Positions 24,094 to 34,178 of a DNA stretch of 64,000 bases are shown here, piece after piece. Numbering within the stretch: position 1 is the stretch's first letter; every line of letters starts with the position of its first letter. The stretch lies in the NCBI RefSeq assembly GCF_030718085.1, contig NZ_JAVAJF010000001.1, positions 806,001 through 870,000 on the forward strand, written 5' to 3'. The position numbers and the translations under genes were made by a program. Source of the DNA: Marinobacter sp. MDS2. Its GTDB lineage: Bacteria; Pseudomonadota; Gammaproteobacteria; Pseudomonadales; Oleiphilaceae. The notes beneath the pieces were generated by a model. The model was not told the DNA's origin, did no database searches, and was given only the letters and a program-made list of their open reading frames with translations.

Positions 24094-24990
24094 ATGCTTA
24101 ATTTCCTGCCCGCCCCGCTCAAAGGGGTTCTGGTACTGCTTCTCATCGTTCTGAATACGGTTATCTTTCTGCCGTTTTTGCTGCTGTTTGCGATCATTAA
24201 ACTGGTTTTACCCGTTATCCTGATCCGCAAGGGCTGCACCATCGTGATCAATGGCATCGCCTGGTATTGGATTGGTTTCAACAACACCCTGGTGCGGATT
24301 TTTCACAAAGTGGAATGGGACATCCGTGGCGCACAAACGTTGAGCAAAGAGCACTGGTATTTCGTGTCCTGCAACCACCAGAGCTGGGCCGACATCACTG
24401 CTATTCAATATGTACTGAACAGTAAAATTCCACTGCTGAAATTCTTCCTTAAAAAAGAACTGATTTGGGTGCCGCTGCTGGGCATTGCCTGGTGGGCACT
24501 GGATTTCCCGTTCATGCACCGCCACACCAAGGCGCAGCTCGCCAAGCGCCCGGAACTGAAAGGCAAGGACATTGAAGCCACCAAAGCGGCGTGCGAGAAA
24601 TTCCGTTATACCCCGGTGACCATTTTTAACTTCATGGAAGGCACCCGTTTCACCCCCGAGAAACATCAGCGCCAGAACTCACCCTACAACAACCTGCTGA
24701 AGCCCAAAGCAGGGGGCACCGCCTTTGTGTTTGGCGCCATGGGCGAGATGATCCACACCATGCTGGACGTGACGATTGTGTACCCCGGCGGCACGCCCGG
24801 GATCTGGGATTATATGTGTGGGCGGGTAACGAAAATCATCGTAGACATCCGCACCCGCGAAGTGCCAGCGCAGTTCCTCGGCATGGACTACGAGGGTGAT
24901 CGGGAGAAGCGGGTGGAATTCCAACGCTGGGTCAGCGCTATCTGGGCAGAAAAAGATACCCTGATCGATCAGCTAAAGCAGGAAGTCTGA
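24094..24990 (+). CDS. PlsC-like 1-acyl-glycerol-phosphate acyltransferase (YihG type)
   Basis: Encodes 298 aa. It has an N-terminal membrane segment (about residues 8-45) and the acyltransferase HX4D box CNHQSWADITAIQ, followed by block II FKK/LLGIAWWALDFPFM and block III NFMEGTRFTPEK. Similar to the YihG family of inner-membrane lysophosphatidic acid acyltransferases, with membrane phospholipid remodelling as the likely role. It converges on the luxR-type gene 25 bp away. A shared hairpin CAGAGAA...TTCTCTG (25001-25036) lies at the junction. Confidence 0.88.
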   Translation: MLNFLPAPLKGVLVLLLIVLNTVIFLPFLLLFAIIKLVLPVILIRKGCTIVINGIAWYWIGFNNTLVRIFHKVEWDIRGAQTLSKEHWYFVSCNHQSWADITAIQYVLNSKIPLLKFFLKKELIWVPLLGIAWWALDFPFMHRHTKAQLAKRPELKGKDIEATKAACEKFRYTPVTIFNFMEGTRFTPEKHQRQNSPYNNLLKPKAGGTAFVFGAMGEMIHTMLDVTIVYPGGTPGIWDYMCGRVTKIIVDIRTREVPAQFLGMDYEGDREKRVEFQRWVSAIWAEKDTLIDQLKQEV

Positions 24991-25014
24991 CACTGAAACG
25001 CAGAGAACAGGGGC

Positions 25015-27711
25015 TTAAAGCAGCCCCAATTCTCTGGCGCGCACGATGGCCTGGGTTCTGGATTTCACATCCAGCTTGGCATTGATCCGGCGAGCGTGGG
25101 TCTTCACCGTATGCAACGAGATATGCAGTTTGTCGGCAATCGCCTGATTCGATAACCCTGTGGCAATCAACTCCAGCACGCCTTGCTCTCGCTCGCTAAT
25201 GGGCTCGGCCAACTGCCCTGCGGGGGCTTCCGCCTCGCACCCGAACAACTCACCCAACGCCTTGGTAAATTCGCCTTTCGGCAAAAACGCAAACGCCTTA
25301 GCCATTAGCGGCGCCAACTCTTTGGAAAGCTCCATAAATGGACTGATGAAATGCTCTTCTGACGCCTGAAGTACAACAACTTCCAATTGCTTTCTTGCGG
25401 CCTGAGCGCCTTTTTCAGACAGCAACAGTACGGAATTCAGTAAACCGACGTGAAGCTGCAAACCCGACGGAAACGCATCTCCGTACCGCTGATGAATGTT
25501 CTCTAGATTTTCTCTGGCCCGCACAAGATCACCGGAAGCAATCGCCTCCCGTACCTGTAGGCAATCCATCAGCCCCGGCATGGTCGGGAACAGCTCTGGC
25601 ACGCAGCCGTCTTGGCGATAGGGTTCAAGTTTGGCAATCGCTTGCTTGGCACTGTCGGTTTGGCCACACGCCAGCCAACAACTGGCCTTCAGTGCTTCGA
25701 GCACCGGCACGTAGAGCGCCTCATCTACCTGCCAGGCGTGCATGGTACGCTCTGCCCGACCGATCCAGACAAACGCTTCGTCTAGCATATCCTGGCTGCG
25801 ACACATCAACACTCTGAGCGCCATGGCAAGCAACAAGCCTAAATCCCGTGTTTGCTCTGCATGACGTACACAGTGGATCAGCAGTCGATCCGCCTCTTTC
25901 ACCCGGCCTTGGTGCCACAATACCAATACCAGGCTCAGCTGCAGCCGCGTTTCGCCGATGCGAGCGGGGCGACTCAGCTCCTGAAGTGAGGTGTCTAAAC
26001 CGGTACGGAGCAAATTTTCTGCGTGGCCCAACGCGCCCTTGCTCAATTCGATTCGCGCGTGCGAATACACCGCCAACGCTTCAGAACCCGAGTCGCCAGC
26101 TTCTCTGGCCAGCTTTGACGCTTGGCGATTGGCTTCCCGCGATTCCTGAAAACGACCGGCGGCGCATAACGCATTCGCGCGCACGATGTGTGTCACCAGT
26201 TGAGCTTGCCCGGACAGGCCTCCTGCACTGAGCGCCTTGTCGGCCATGGCCAGTGCCGGCTGAACAAACCCTTCCCCCCTCAGGATAAACGCTTTCAGGG
26301 CGTAGATTCGTGATTCGTGATCTTTCCAACCTTCCGGTGCAAACCCTTCCAGCAACTGGCGCGCCTGGCGGAACTGTCCGCCGATCGCATGCACCCAGCC
26401 GTAGACAATTCGCAATCTGGCGCTGCGCTCAAGCAAATGCTCCGGCAGGTGTTTCCGAAGCATAAGTAACGAAGCCGTATCCTGCCCGAGCAAAAGTGCT
26501 TCGGTTCCTTCCGATGCAATGCGCACAACTTCATCATTGTCGCCCGCCATCACGGCACACTTCAACGCCTCGGGAACCTGATTCCGCTGACCAAACCACT
26601 GACAGGCCAAAAGCATGCGGGTTGCACGCCCGGCCACAGGTGGGCTTTGCAGGAAGGTTTGCAACAAAGGATTGAGCCGGAACCAACGACCCCGCCCGGG
26701 CACCAGTTTAATGGGCAGGCCTAGCTCGACTGCTTGCGATGGTGGTAAAGCGGAGCTGTCATCAGTACCACCAACCGCGTAAAACAGCTCATCGCAGCAA
26801 CTGTCGAGTTCCGCGATAATTTTAAGCGACTTGATTTGCGCAGATGTCAGGGGCTGGCATACCGAGTCTTTCAGAAAGCGCTCTACATAACGGCTTTCCT
26901 GAATAGGCCGACGATCTTCTGCGGTTTCCAGTTCCCGCCGATAGAGTGCCAACGGCGTCAGCCAACCATCGGTCAGGTTGTAGAGATAATCGATAGCCAC
27001 GCTGGTAATCGGGTTTTCAACGTCGGCCTTCTGGAAGAATTCAAACGTTTCAGCGCGCGTTAACTCAAGGCGTTCCGGACCAATTCGACGGTAGTTTCCG
27101 TTAAGTTGCAAGGTGTGGCTGGCGAACGGTAACGGTAGGCGAGACACCAGTGCAATCGCCAGATTACCCGGAATGTGTGTTACCAAATAATGAAGCAAGC
27201 CGATCACCGCCGGGTTGGTGACATGCTGAAGGTTGTCCAGAACCAACACTTCCGGCTGCGCAGTCGCTTGCCGCGCCTTCGACACCAGCATCAGCGCGAG
27301 ATGATCCTCAAAGGCCTCGCTGTTTCCTTGGCCAGTATCGGAAACCTTCAATGCCGAGGCGAGTACGGAGAGAAATCGGGAAGGCGCGTTGTCACCGGCG
27401 CTCAGGGAAATCCAGCGTATCGCCGCCCTCTCAGGTTGCTCGGAAGAATCCGTCAGAGCGCTGACCAGCGCATGGGTTTTGCCATACCCACCCGGAGCTT
27501 CAAGGGTAAGTACATGCCCCGGGGCCAGTGCATCCCGAATGGCCTGATCAAGTTCCGGCCGACGCAATCGGTCAGCCGGGATCGCAGGGAGTTGTAGCCG
27601 GTGTTCAAGAAGATCACGAACCAATTCACCATGCTGAATACCGGCATTGGCAATTTGGAATTCGTCGTTAGCTGCACAGCCGTCGCTTAATGGTTTCACG
27701 CTCTGCCCCAT
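25015..27711 (-). CDS. Large ATP-binding LuxR-family regulator (LAL/MalT type)
   Basis: Encodes 898 aa. It has an N-terminal NTPase with Walker A EAPGGYGKTHALV (about residues 70-80) and EVLVLDNLQHV as Walker B, then a long tetratricopeptide-like helical region. The C-terminal LuxR helix-turn-helix is SEREQGVLELIATGLSNQAI with DKLHISLHTVKTHARRINAKL. Family members are inducer-dependent activators. AlkS and MalT belong here. The inducer is unknown. It sits next to, and on the same strand as, the DUF1302-DUF1329 operon, and is separated from it by a strong terminator. Regulation of that operon is inference from adjacency. Confidence 0.88.
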   Translation of the reverse strand: MGQSVKPLSDGCAANDEFQIANAGIQHGELVRDLLEHRLQLPAIPADRLRRPELDQAIRDALAPGHVLTLEAPGGYGKTHALVSALTDSSEQPERAAIRWISLSAGDNAPSRFLSVLASALKVSDTGQGNSEAFEDHLALMLVSKARQATAQPEVLVLDNLQHVTNPAVIGLLHYLVTHIPGNLAIALVSRLPLPFASHTLQLNGNYRRIGPERLELTRAETFEFFQKADVENPITSVAIDYLYNLTDGWLTPLALYRRELETAEDRRPIQESRYVERFLKDSVCQPLTSAQIKSLKIIAELDSCCDELFYAVGGTDDSSALPPSQAVELGLPIKLVPGRGRWFRLNPLLQTFLQSPPVAGRATRMLLACQWFGQRNQVPEALKCAVMAGDNDEVVRIASEGTEALLLGQDTASLLMLRKHLPEHLLERSARLRIVYGWVHAIGGQFRQARQLLEGFAPEGWKDHESRIYALKAFILRGEGFVQPALAMADKALSAGGLSGQAQLVTHIVRANALCAAGRFQESREANRQASKLAREAGDSGSEALAVYSHARIELSKGALGHAENLLRTGLDTSLQELSRPARIGETRLQLSLVLVLWHQGRVKEADRLLIHCVRHAEQTRDLGLLLAMALRVLMCRSQDMLDEAFVWIGRAERTMHAWQVDEALYVPVLEALKASCWLACGQTDSAKQAIAKLEPYRQDGCVPELFPTMPGLMDCLQVREAIASGDLVRARENLENIHQRYGDAFPSGLQLHVGLLNSVLLLSEKGAQAARKQLEVVVLQASEEHFISPFMELSKELAPLMAKAFAFLPKGEFTKALGELFGCEAEAPAGQLAEPISEREQGVLELIATGLSNQAIADKLHISLHTVKTHARRINAKLDVKSRTQAIVRARELGLL

Positions 27712-27921
27712 TCAAAACCAGGCTACTTTGCAATATGCCTGGTACAACTATGATTCGCTTAAGCATTTAAGCGCTGGCGCCCGACATGGGGGTCGCCTTT
27801 AGTATGAAATTACGGGTAGAGGGTAAACCAAACGGCAGGCCTTTAGCAAAAAATGGCCCTTTCCGACATTGCAATACATCTACGTGATATTCATCACATT
27901 TTCAGGAAATATAAAAAAACA

Positions 27922-27951
27922 AAAAAGGCGAGCCCGAGGGCTCGCCTTTTT
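27922..27951. terminator. Strong bidirectional rho-independent terminator
   Basis: AAAAAGGCGAGCCC and GGGCTCGCCTTTTT pair around GA, with A- and T-rich flanks on both sides. It ends the DUF1302-DUF1329 operon on the minus strand. Confidence 0.9.
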
Positions 27952-27970
27952 GATCACGTTAACCTCGCGA

Positions 27971-29332
27971 TTAACGCGTACCTGCTCTGCGCAATGCAGC
28001 AGGTGTGTAATCACGGGAATGACGCTCAGCACCAAAGGTGTAAGGGTTGTTCTCTTCGTTGGTCAGACCCAACGCCAAGTAGCGGCCAGAGAGCAAATCG
28101 TACAGCACTTCGATCGCGTACCAAGGCACGTCTTTATCGTAGAACTGCATGGTGTGCGCTTCAGCTACACGCCACAATTCACCGCGACCATCGTAGTGAT
28201 CAATCACGGCTGCCTGCCAGGAATCTTCATCGATGTAGAAATCACGCTGGGCATAAACGTGGCGCTCACCCTCTTTCAGAGTAGCGCGAACGTGCCATAC
28301 CCGGTGCAATTCATAGCGGGTCAGATCCTGGTTGATGTGACCGGCCTTGATGATGTCATCATAGCTCAGGTCACGATCGACCAACTTGTAGGAGTTGTAC
28401 GGAATGTACATCTCTTTCTTGCCGACCAACTCCCAGTTGTAACGGTCTGGTGCGCCGTTGAACATATCGAAGTTGTCACTGGTACGCATACCATCAGCCG
28501 CGGTACCCGGACCATCGTAGGCCACCTGAGGCGCGCGACGAACACGACGTTGACCCGCGTTGTAAACCCACGCGCGACGAGGCTCTTTTACCTGGTCGAT
28601 GGTTTCGTGGACGAGGAGTACGTTACCCGCCAAACGTGCCGGCCCGGTAATGGCTTGCTTAAAGTAGAACAGAACGTTGTCGTCTTGCCCCTTCTTGTAA
28701 TCCTTCAATGCACTGTTCCAGGTAATCTCGTCCTGGAATCGCACGATGGAGTAGGCACCATTCGCGGTAGGAGTTGCCTGCCCTACATTACGCGCAACCG
28801 AACCACCACGATAACGGGTGATGTGGTTCCAGATAACCTCTAAACCATTCTGCGGAACGGGAAACGGCGTAGCGCTTTCATAGTTGCCAAGGCCGTTACC
28901 GTTCTGGATAAGTTCTACCTTGGTCGCGTTTTCGACCGTTTTATCCATGACGTCTTTCGGATAGGTGGCCGTTCGATGGGTTTCGTACACCGGAATTTTG
29001 TAATCGGCGTATTGACGAATCATCGCTACCTGGCCCGGCGACAGCTTGTCGGCGTACTGATCCACGTTGCTCTGATCAATCACAAATTCAGGCTTCTCAT
29101 CCGGGAACGGGTGCACATAAATGCCGTCGCCCTTATAGCCAGCAGGCGGTGTTGTCATGCCACCGGACCAGGCCGGAATAGCGCCGCCGTTGCCGGCTTT
29201 CTCAGCACCGATCGGGGTCAATGTATCACCCAACTTGGCCGCTTCGCCGGCAGAAACTGCACCCCAGGCCTGGCCAGCAAACATGCTTGCGGCCAGAACA
29301 CCTGTAGCTAAAAGTTTCTTGTTCAGTTTCAT
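27971..29332 (-). CDS. DUF1329 family outer-membrane-associated protein
   Basis: Encodes 453 aa. The signal peptide MKLNKKLLATGVLAASMFAG with QAWGAVSAGE is followed by a mature protein with SAGEAAKLG DTLTPIGAEKAGN, the characteristic GGAIPAWSGG, then a long beta-rich LolA/LolB-like domain ending in YTPAALRRAG. DUF1329 genes are usually found beside DUF1302 genes and RND (MMPL) transporters. No biochemical function is firmly known. It is the second gene of a minus-strand operon and is followed by the strong terminator. Confidence 0.9.
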   Translation of the reverse strand: MKLNKKLLATGVLAASMFAGQAWGAVSAGEAAKLGDTLTPIGAEKAGNGGAIPAWSGGMTTPPAGYKGDGIYVHPFPDEKPEFVIDQSNVDQYADKLSPGQVAMIRQYADYKIPVYETHRTATYPKDVMDKTVENATKVELIQNGNGLGNYESATPFPVPQNGLEVIWNHITRYRGGSVARNVGQATPTANGAYSIVRFQDEITWNSALKDYKKGQDDNVLFYFKQAITGPARLAGNVLLVHETIDQVKEPRRAWVYNAGQRRVRRAPQVAYDGPGTAADGMRTSDNFDMFNGAPDRYNWELVGKKEMYIPYNSYKLVDRDLSYDDIIKAGHINQDLTRYELHRVWHVRATLKEGERHVYAQRDFYIDEDSWQAAVIDHYDGRGELWRVAEAHTMQFYDKDVPWYAIEVLYDLLSGRYLALGLTNEENNPYTFGAERHSRDYTPAALRRAGTR

Positions 29333-29365
29333 TTAAATTACCTCTTTGAACAAAATCTGTCCGGT

Positions 29366-31153
29366 TCAGAATGAGTAGGAAACGCTCGCGCTTACGAAGT
29401 CGCGGTCGGTTCGCTCGTTATAAGGCTTGCCACCGAAGTAGTTGGTGTAACCGATGTTGCCGGTGATGGTGTTTTGGTATACGCCCGTTAGAGATAAACC
29501 GATCGACTTGCTTCCTTCATTGAAAGCGCCACCCGGCTGCGGGGCATAGCCTTTAACGTCATGAGCCCAGAACACGGAGGGGGTCAAGTTGATGCCCGCG
29601 AACGCATTCGGATATTCCCAAGCGAGGTTGGCACGGTAACCCCAGGAGAATGACGTTACGAAACCATCGTTGGTGCAGTTGTCAGGGTTGAGGTTGTTAT
29701 CCTCGCAGTCAGTGCTACCCGGCGTGGCACCCAGGCCGAAGGTTCCCGAGCGACCGTAGCGTGCCTCATCCTTACCCGGCAGATCGTGGATGTAAGTTGC
29801 GCCAATTTCAGTCACCAACGACATCCGGCTGGCGCCCATAACCTGATCGAAGAATTTGATCAGCGTCATCTGAGCCTGGGATACGCCGTAACGGTCGTTA
29901 CCGGATACGGCAACCCCGTCAGTATTGCCGTTATTTTCGGCCGCGATTTTATCTTTATCCCGAGCGTAAAGAAGGCTGAAGTCTTCCTGCAGTCCGCCGT
30001 AAATCAGCTCGAATGCGTTCCACTGGATCGGCATTTTGTCGCGGTAGCTGTATTCCGCGCCAAGCGACCAGCCTCCGGGTGTTGTCGTGTTGATACTGAT
30101 GCCATACAGATCAATAGCTTCCGGGTATTCAATGAAATAGTTCGGGTAAGGTTTACCGTTTGAAGGGTCATTGGTCCGGCCACTGATGTACGGCAGCCGG
30201 CTATGGTACTTGATGTAGTAGAAGCCCAGCTCGGAATCGTTCAACTCGGGAACGTACCAACGCACAGCCATACCGAACTGATCTTTGGCATCAGGCTCTT
30301 GATCGCCTTCACGATTGATAACAAAACCATTCACCGCATTAGCGGCCTCTGAAAGCGCTCCTGTCAAAAATACTGGGCCACAGCCATCCGCCACAAAATC
30401 GACACTTGAGAAGAAGGTCCCACAATCATCTGTACGGATCTTTTCCCAGTCGGTTTGTACGAAACCTTCGATGGTCACGTTTTCAGTGACACCGGCAGAC
30501 ATGTAGAACATTTCTACCGGCAAGAGCGCATCTTTCAATTGCGAGCCGGGGGCACGGAAAGCCGGGATATCAACCGGGTTGATGGTGTTGATGCCACCTT
30601 GGATGTAAGTACTCTCACCCCAGCTCAGAACTTGTTTGCCGTACCGGGCACTGACGGGCACGTTGCCCAGGTACCAATCGGTAAACACGTAAGCATCGAG
30701 GATTTCGCCGCCCGATGCGTTGTCTTTGGCTTTGTCGTTCAGTTCAACGTATCGGCGATCGCCGTCTTTGAGTTCAAAGTCGTACCAATAACGACCGCGT
30801 ACCAATGCACCTACTCGGGTCAGGTAATCGGAGTCTACGCTGTAATCCACGAATAGCTCACTGTTACCTTTAACAACGTTGGAGACCATGTCGCCTTTGT
30901 CGAAGTTACGGTTGCCGTCATCGTAGTTGTTTGTGGATGCTGTGCCACGGCCATCGTGTGGCGCGAGCAGTCGCTTGTCAGCATCTTCGGTACGCCATGC
31001 AGCCCCAACTGACAGCGTGGTATTAAACTGGACTTGCCCGGCATCCCCCAAGGGGTACGAAATAGCAAAGGCCGGGCTGGAGACGCCGGCTGCGATGGCG
31101 ACGGCAAGTGGTAACTTGGTCCAGCGCTGCCAGGGTTGAGTTTTTCTTGTCAT
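29366..31153 (-). CDS. DUF1302 family outer-membrane protein
   Basis: Encodes 595 aa. A signal peptide (LPLAVAIAAGVSSPAFA) precedes a large beta-barrel protein, with many aromatic and glycine-rich strand patterns and a final FVSASVSYSF, which is a BAM signal with terminal Phe. The ISYPLGDAGQVQFNTTLSVGA start of the mature protein is typical of DUF1302. It is probably translationally linked to DUF1329 (gap 33 bp). Members are associated with hydrophobic compound (lipid or alkane-type) handling in the literature, but the substrate here is unknown. Confidence 0.9.
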   Translation of the reverse strand: MTRKTQPWQRWTKLPLAVAIAAGVSSPAFAISYPLGDAGQVQFNTTLSVGAAWRTEDADKRLLAPHDGRGTASTNNYDDGNRNFDKGDMVSNVVKGNSELFVDYSVDSDYLTRVGALVRGRYWYDFELKDGDRRYVELNDKAKDNASGGEILDAYVFTDWYLGNVPVSARYGKQVLSWGESTYIQGGINTINPVDIPAFRAPGSQLKDALLPVEMFYMSAGVTENVTIEGFVQTDWEKIRTDDCGTFFSSVDFVADGCGPVFLTGALSEAANAVNGFVINREGDQEPDAKDQFGMAVRWYVPELNDSELGFYYIKYHSRLPYISGRTNDPSNGKPYPNYFIEYPEAIDLYGISINTTTPGGWSLGAEYSYRDKMPIQWNAFELIYGGLQEDFSLLYARDKDKIAAENNGNTDGVAVSGNDRYGVSQAQMTLIKFFDQVMGASRMSLVTEIGATYIHDLPGKDEARYGRSGTFGLGATPGSTDCEDNNLNPDNCTNDGFVTSFSWGYRANLAWEYPNAFAGINLTPSVFWAHDVKGYAPQPGGAFNEGSKSIGLSLTGVYQNTITGNIGYTNYFGGKPYNERTDRDFVSASVSYSF

Positions 31154-31624
31154 TGGAAGGCTACTCCGTTGTTGTTCTGAGTCGCTGCTCGATTATTCTG
31201 TTGGTTGGTGTTCTTCGGCCGTGTAGACATTGCCGTGATGCTAGCACTATAGCTAAGGCTTCTCGCGGCTTTGATCAGTCAAAAGTATGATTTTGCTGTC
31301 ACTCTTGGTTAGCCGTCTTTCTCGCACCTCATCACTATAGTCAAGATTCGGGGATGCAACCACTTTGGGGTGGGTGGTTTTGGGCTGGCTCTTTGGAGAG
31401 TTCTGGAGGGGGATTCGCGTTAGTAAACACAGAGCAAATAAGACGACCAAACACAGTGCAAGCACAATACAGAGCCTCCCTTCCGGAAACCGCTACGAGC
31501 ACATCCATGTGCGCTTCTCTCCGGCCATCCATGGCCTACGACATTTCCGGAAGGGAGGCTCTGTATTGTGCGCCCAAACTATTTTAGGGGAGTCTGGGAG
31601 CACTAAATCGGCATTGAGTGCCTG
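31154..31624. other. 471-bp gap between the DUF1302 gene and the thiolase gene
   Basis: No gene is seen here. It holds the presumed promoter region of the DUF1302 operon (31154-31330, minus strand) and hairpin element A (31462-31571). The thiolase 3' end abuts it at 31625. Two TTGACT sequences occur at about 31270-31350 on the minus strand, but without a properly spaced -10, so no promoter is called. Confidence 0.5.
31462..31571. repeat. Variable-stem hairpin element A
   Basis: Perfect 28-bp inverted repeat (arms 31462-31489 and 31544-31571) around a 54-nt loop. Loop subtype ii: on the plus strand it contains GCACATCCATGTGC and GGCCATCCATGGCC, two mini-hairpins with TCCA loops. The innermost stem reads TTCCGGAAA. 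The outer 19 bp are unlike those of the other five copies. Lies between the DUF1302 and thiolase genes, 54 bp past the thiolase stop. Confidence 0.9.
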
Positions 31625-32809
31625 TTAGATCATCTCAATCGCCATAGCCGTGGCTTCGCCACCGCCGATGCACAGGGCCGCTACGCCTTTCTTTTTGCCG
31701 TAGCGCTGCAGGGCATACATCAAAGTAACCAGCAGGCGGGAACCTGTGGAGCCAACCGGGTGCCCTTGAGCGCAGGCGCCGCCGTGGACGTTTACTTTTT
31801 CAGGGTCGAGGCCCAGCTCTTTGATGGGCATCATGGCGACCATGGCGAAGGCTTCGTTGATTTCAAACAGGTCAACGTCATCCTTGCTCCAACCGGTTTT
31901 CGCGAACAGTTTCTCGATCGCGCCAACCGGTGCACAGGTGAACTCGGCCGGTAGCTGCGATTGGGTGGTGTGGCCAACGATGCGGGCGAGTGGTTTGAGG
32001 CCGCGTTTTTCGGCTTCGGATTCGCGCATCAGAACCAGTGCAGAGGCTCCGTCGGAGATTGACGAGGCGTTGGCGGCGGTTACGGTGCCGTCTTTGGCAA
32101 ACGCAGGGCGCAGGCTTGGGATTTTTTCGATGTTGGCGTTGTGGGGCTGCTCGTCGTCTTCGACAACTACTTCGCCTTTACGGGTTTTGACGGTTACCGG
32201 GATGATTTCATCCTTCAATACACCGTCTTCGATGGCTTTTTTCGCGCGGTTCAGGGAGTTGATGGCGTATTCGTCCATCTCTTCGCGGGTGTAGCCTTTT
32301 TTGTCCGCCACTTCCTGCGCGAAGGAGCCCATCAGGCGACCGGTTTCAGCGTCTTCGAGACCATCCAGGAACATGTGATCTTGCGGTGCGGGGCCGGGGC
32401 CCATGCGGTAGCCTTGGCGGGCGCCTTGGAGGATGTGCGGGGCGTTGGACATGCTTTCCATGCCGCCAGCAACCATGATGTCGTTGGTGCCTGCTTTGAT
32501 CAGGTCGTGGGCGAACATGGTGGCTTTCATGCCGGAGCCGCACAGCTTGTTGATGGTGGTGGCGCCAGTGCTGTCTGGCAGGCCGGCTTTACGCATGGCT
32601 TGGCGTGCAGGACCCTGCTTAAGACCTGCCGGCAGTACGTTGCCCATGATGACTTCTTGCACGTCAGCCGGCTGCAGACCTGCACGCTTGACGGCTTCTG
32701 CGATCGAGATGGCGCCCAGCTCAGGGGCTGTGATGGGGGCTAGGCTGCCCATGAATCCGCCCATGGGGGTGCGTACACCGCTGACGATAACGACGTTGTC
32801 TTGGCTCAT
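31625..32809 (-). CDS. Acetyl-CoA C-acetyltransferase (thiolase)
   Basis: Encodes 394 aa. It catalyses the reversible Claisen condensation/cleavage of acyl-CoA. The nucleophile is C90 in TTINKLCGSGMKA. The general base is H350 in GGACAQGHPVGSTGSR, and C380 lies in ALCIGGGEATAM. Length and motifs place it with AtoB/PhaA-type biosynthetic or degradative thiolases. It cannot be assigned from sequence alone to PHA synthesis or fatty-acid catabolism. Monocistronic, with element A beyond its 3' end. Confidence 0.93.
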   Translation of the reverse strand: MSQDNVVIVSGVRTPMGGFMGSLAPITAPELGAISIAEAVKRAGLQPADVQEVIMGNVLPAGLKQGPARQAMRKAGLPDSTGATTINKLCGSGMKATMFAHDLIKAGTNDIMVAGGMESMSNAPHILQGARQGYRMGPGPAPQDHMFLDGLEDAETGRLMGSFAQEVADKKGYTREEMDEYAINSLNRAKKAIEDGVLKDEIIPVTVKTRKGEVVVEDDEQPHNANIEKIPSLRPAFAKDGTVTAANASSISDGASALVLMRESEAEKRGLKPLARIVGHTTQSQLPAEFTCAPVGAIEKLFAKTGWSKDDVDLFEINEAFAMVAMMPIKELGLDPEKVNVHGGACAQGHPVGSTGSRLLVTLMYALQRYGKKKGVAALCIGGGEATAMAIEMI

Positions 32810-32846
32810 GTTGTGACCTCTCTGTTTTCGTGCTTTCTAGTTTTGA

Positions 32847-33980
32847 TTAGGGCTTGTGCGGTGCTTCCAGGTATTCCTGGGATTGCATTTCCAGCAAGCG
32901 GGATTCGGTACGTTCAAATTCGAAGCTCAGACTGCCGCCGGAGTAGAGTTCGGTGATCGGTGCTTCGGCGGAGATGATGAGTTTTACGTTGCGGTCGTAG
33001 AATTCGTCGATCATGTTGATGAAACGTCTTGCTTGGTCGTCTTTTTCTACGCCCATGACGGGTACGTTGCTGACTATGATCGCATGGAACTGGCGGGCCA
33101 TTTCGATGTAGTCATTCTGGCTGCGGGGGCCGTCGCATACATCCAGAAAATCGAACCACACCACGTCGTCGGCGTGGGCTTGTGCCGGAATCTTCCGGCC
33201 GTTGATTTCCATGGACTTACTGTGTTTACCGGCCTCGACGGCCAAGGCGTCGAAGCTTTCCCGCAAGCTGGCATTGGCGCCTTCGTCCAACGGGTGATAA
33301 TACAACTCAGCCTGTTCCAGTGTACGCAAGCGGTAATCGACTCCGCCGTCTACGTTGACGACGTCGGTGTGTTGTTTAACAAGTGCGATGGCGGGCAGGA
33401 AACGCGCACGCTGCAGACCGTCTTTATAGAGGCCGTCTGGGACGATGTTTGACGTACACACCAAGGTTACGCCCCGGCTGAACAACTCTTCCATCAATGT
33501 GGCCAGGATCATGGCATCACCGATGTCCGATACGAAGAATTCGTCGAAGCAGATAACACGGGTTTCGCCGGCGAAGGTTTTAGCCACTTTTTCCAGCGGG
33601 TTTTTTTCGCCTTTGAGTTTTCTAAGCTCACCATGAACACGCTGCATGAACCGGTGAAAGTGCACCCGCATTTTACGGTCGAATGGCAGGGCTTCGAAGA
33701 AGGTATCCATCAGGTAGGTTTTACCGCGACCGACTCCGCCCCAGAAGTACAATCCTTTTACGGGTGTTTCTTTACCCTTTTTCAGCTTGCGGCGTAATTT
33801 TTTGAGTCCTTTGCTACGCTCGCTTTCAGCTTCCACCAGTTTGTCGTACAGTGCTTGTAAGCGGCGAACGGCGTCTTCCTGCGCCGGGTCCTTGTGAAAA
33901 TCCGGGCGTTCGAGATCCTTTTGGTAACGTTGCCAAGGAGTCAGGTTCGCAACAGTTTCGGTGGACACGGCTTCTGTCAT
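32847..33980 (-). CDS. zapE: Cell division ATPase ZapE (AFG1-like)
   Basis: Encodes 377 aa, an AFG1/ZapE family AAA-like ATPase. Walker A GGVGRGKT is at residues 81-88 and Walker B is ICFDEFFVSDIGDAM. Further family blocks are LYFWG at about 76-80 and LVCTSNIVPDGLYKDGLQR. ZapE is recruited to the Z-ring under low oxygen or high temperature in E. coli. Its minus-strand start is close to the divergent yhcB gene. Confidence 0.92.
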   Translation of the reverse strand: MTEAVSTETVANLTPWQRYQKDLERPDFHKDPAQEDAVRRLQALYDKLVEAESERSKGLKKLRRKLKKGKETPVKGLYFWGGVGRGKTYLMDTFFEALPFDRKMRVHFHRFMQRVHGELRKLKGEKNPLEKVAKTFAGETRVICFDEFFVSDIGDAMILATLMEELFSRGVTLVCTSNIVPDGLYKDGLQRARFLPAIALVKQHTDVVNVDGGVDYRLRTLEQAELYYHPLDEGANASLRESFDALAVEAGKHSKSMEINGRKIPAQAHADDVVWFDFLDVCDGPRSQNDYIEMARQFHAIIVSNVPVMGVEKDDQARRFINMIDEFYDRNVKLIISAEAPITELYSGGSLSFEFERTESRLLEMQSQEYLEAPHKP

Positions 33981-34178
33981 CAGGGTTTTCCTGCCATCTG
34001 GGTGGGTTTCTGGGCGCGGTATTGTCGCTTATTTCGTGCTTTTTGGCCATGTTACTTAGGCTGCGGAGCAATACGACGATTGGCGCAGTGTTTCGGCATG
34101 TGCGCTGGTGCTTCGGAGGGGTATACTCCTTTTATAGGTTTTCGCTCTCTCGCATGTACTGACTAGGACGATTGTTAT

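Noticed and set aside
31254..31360. Sigma-70 promoter for the DUF1302 operon from TTGACT motifs
   Set aside because: No -10 hexamer lies at 16-18 nt spacing from either TTGACT.
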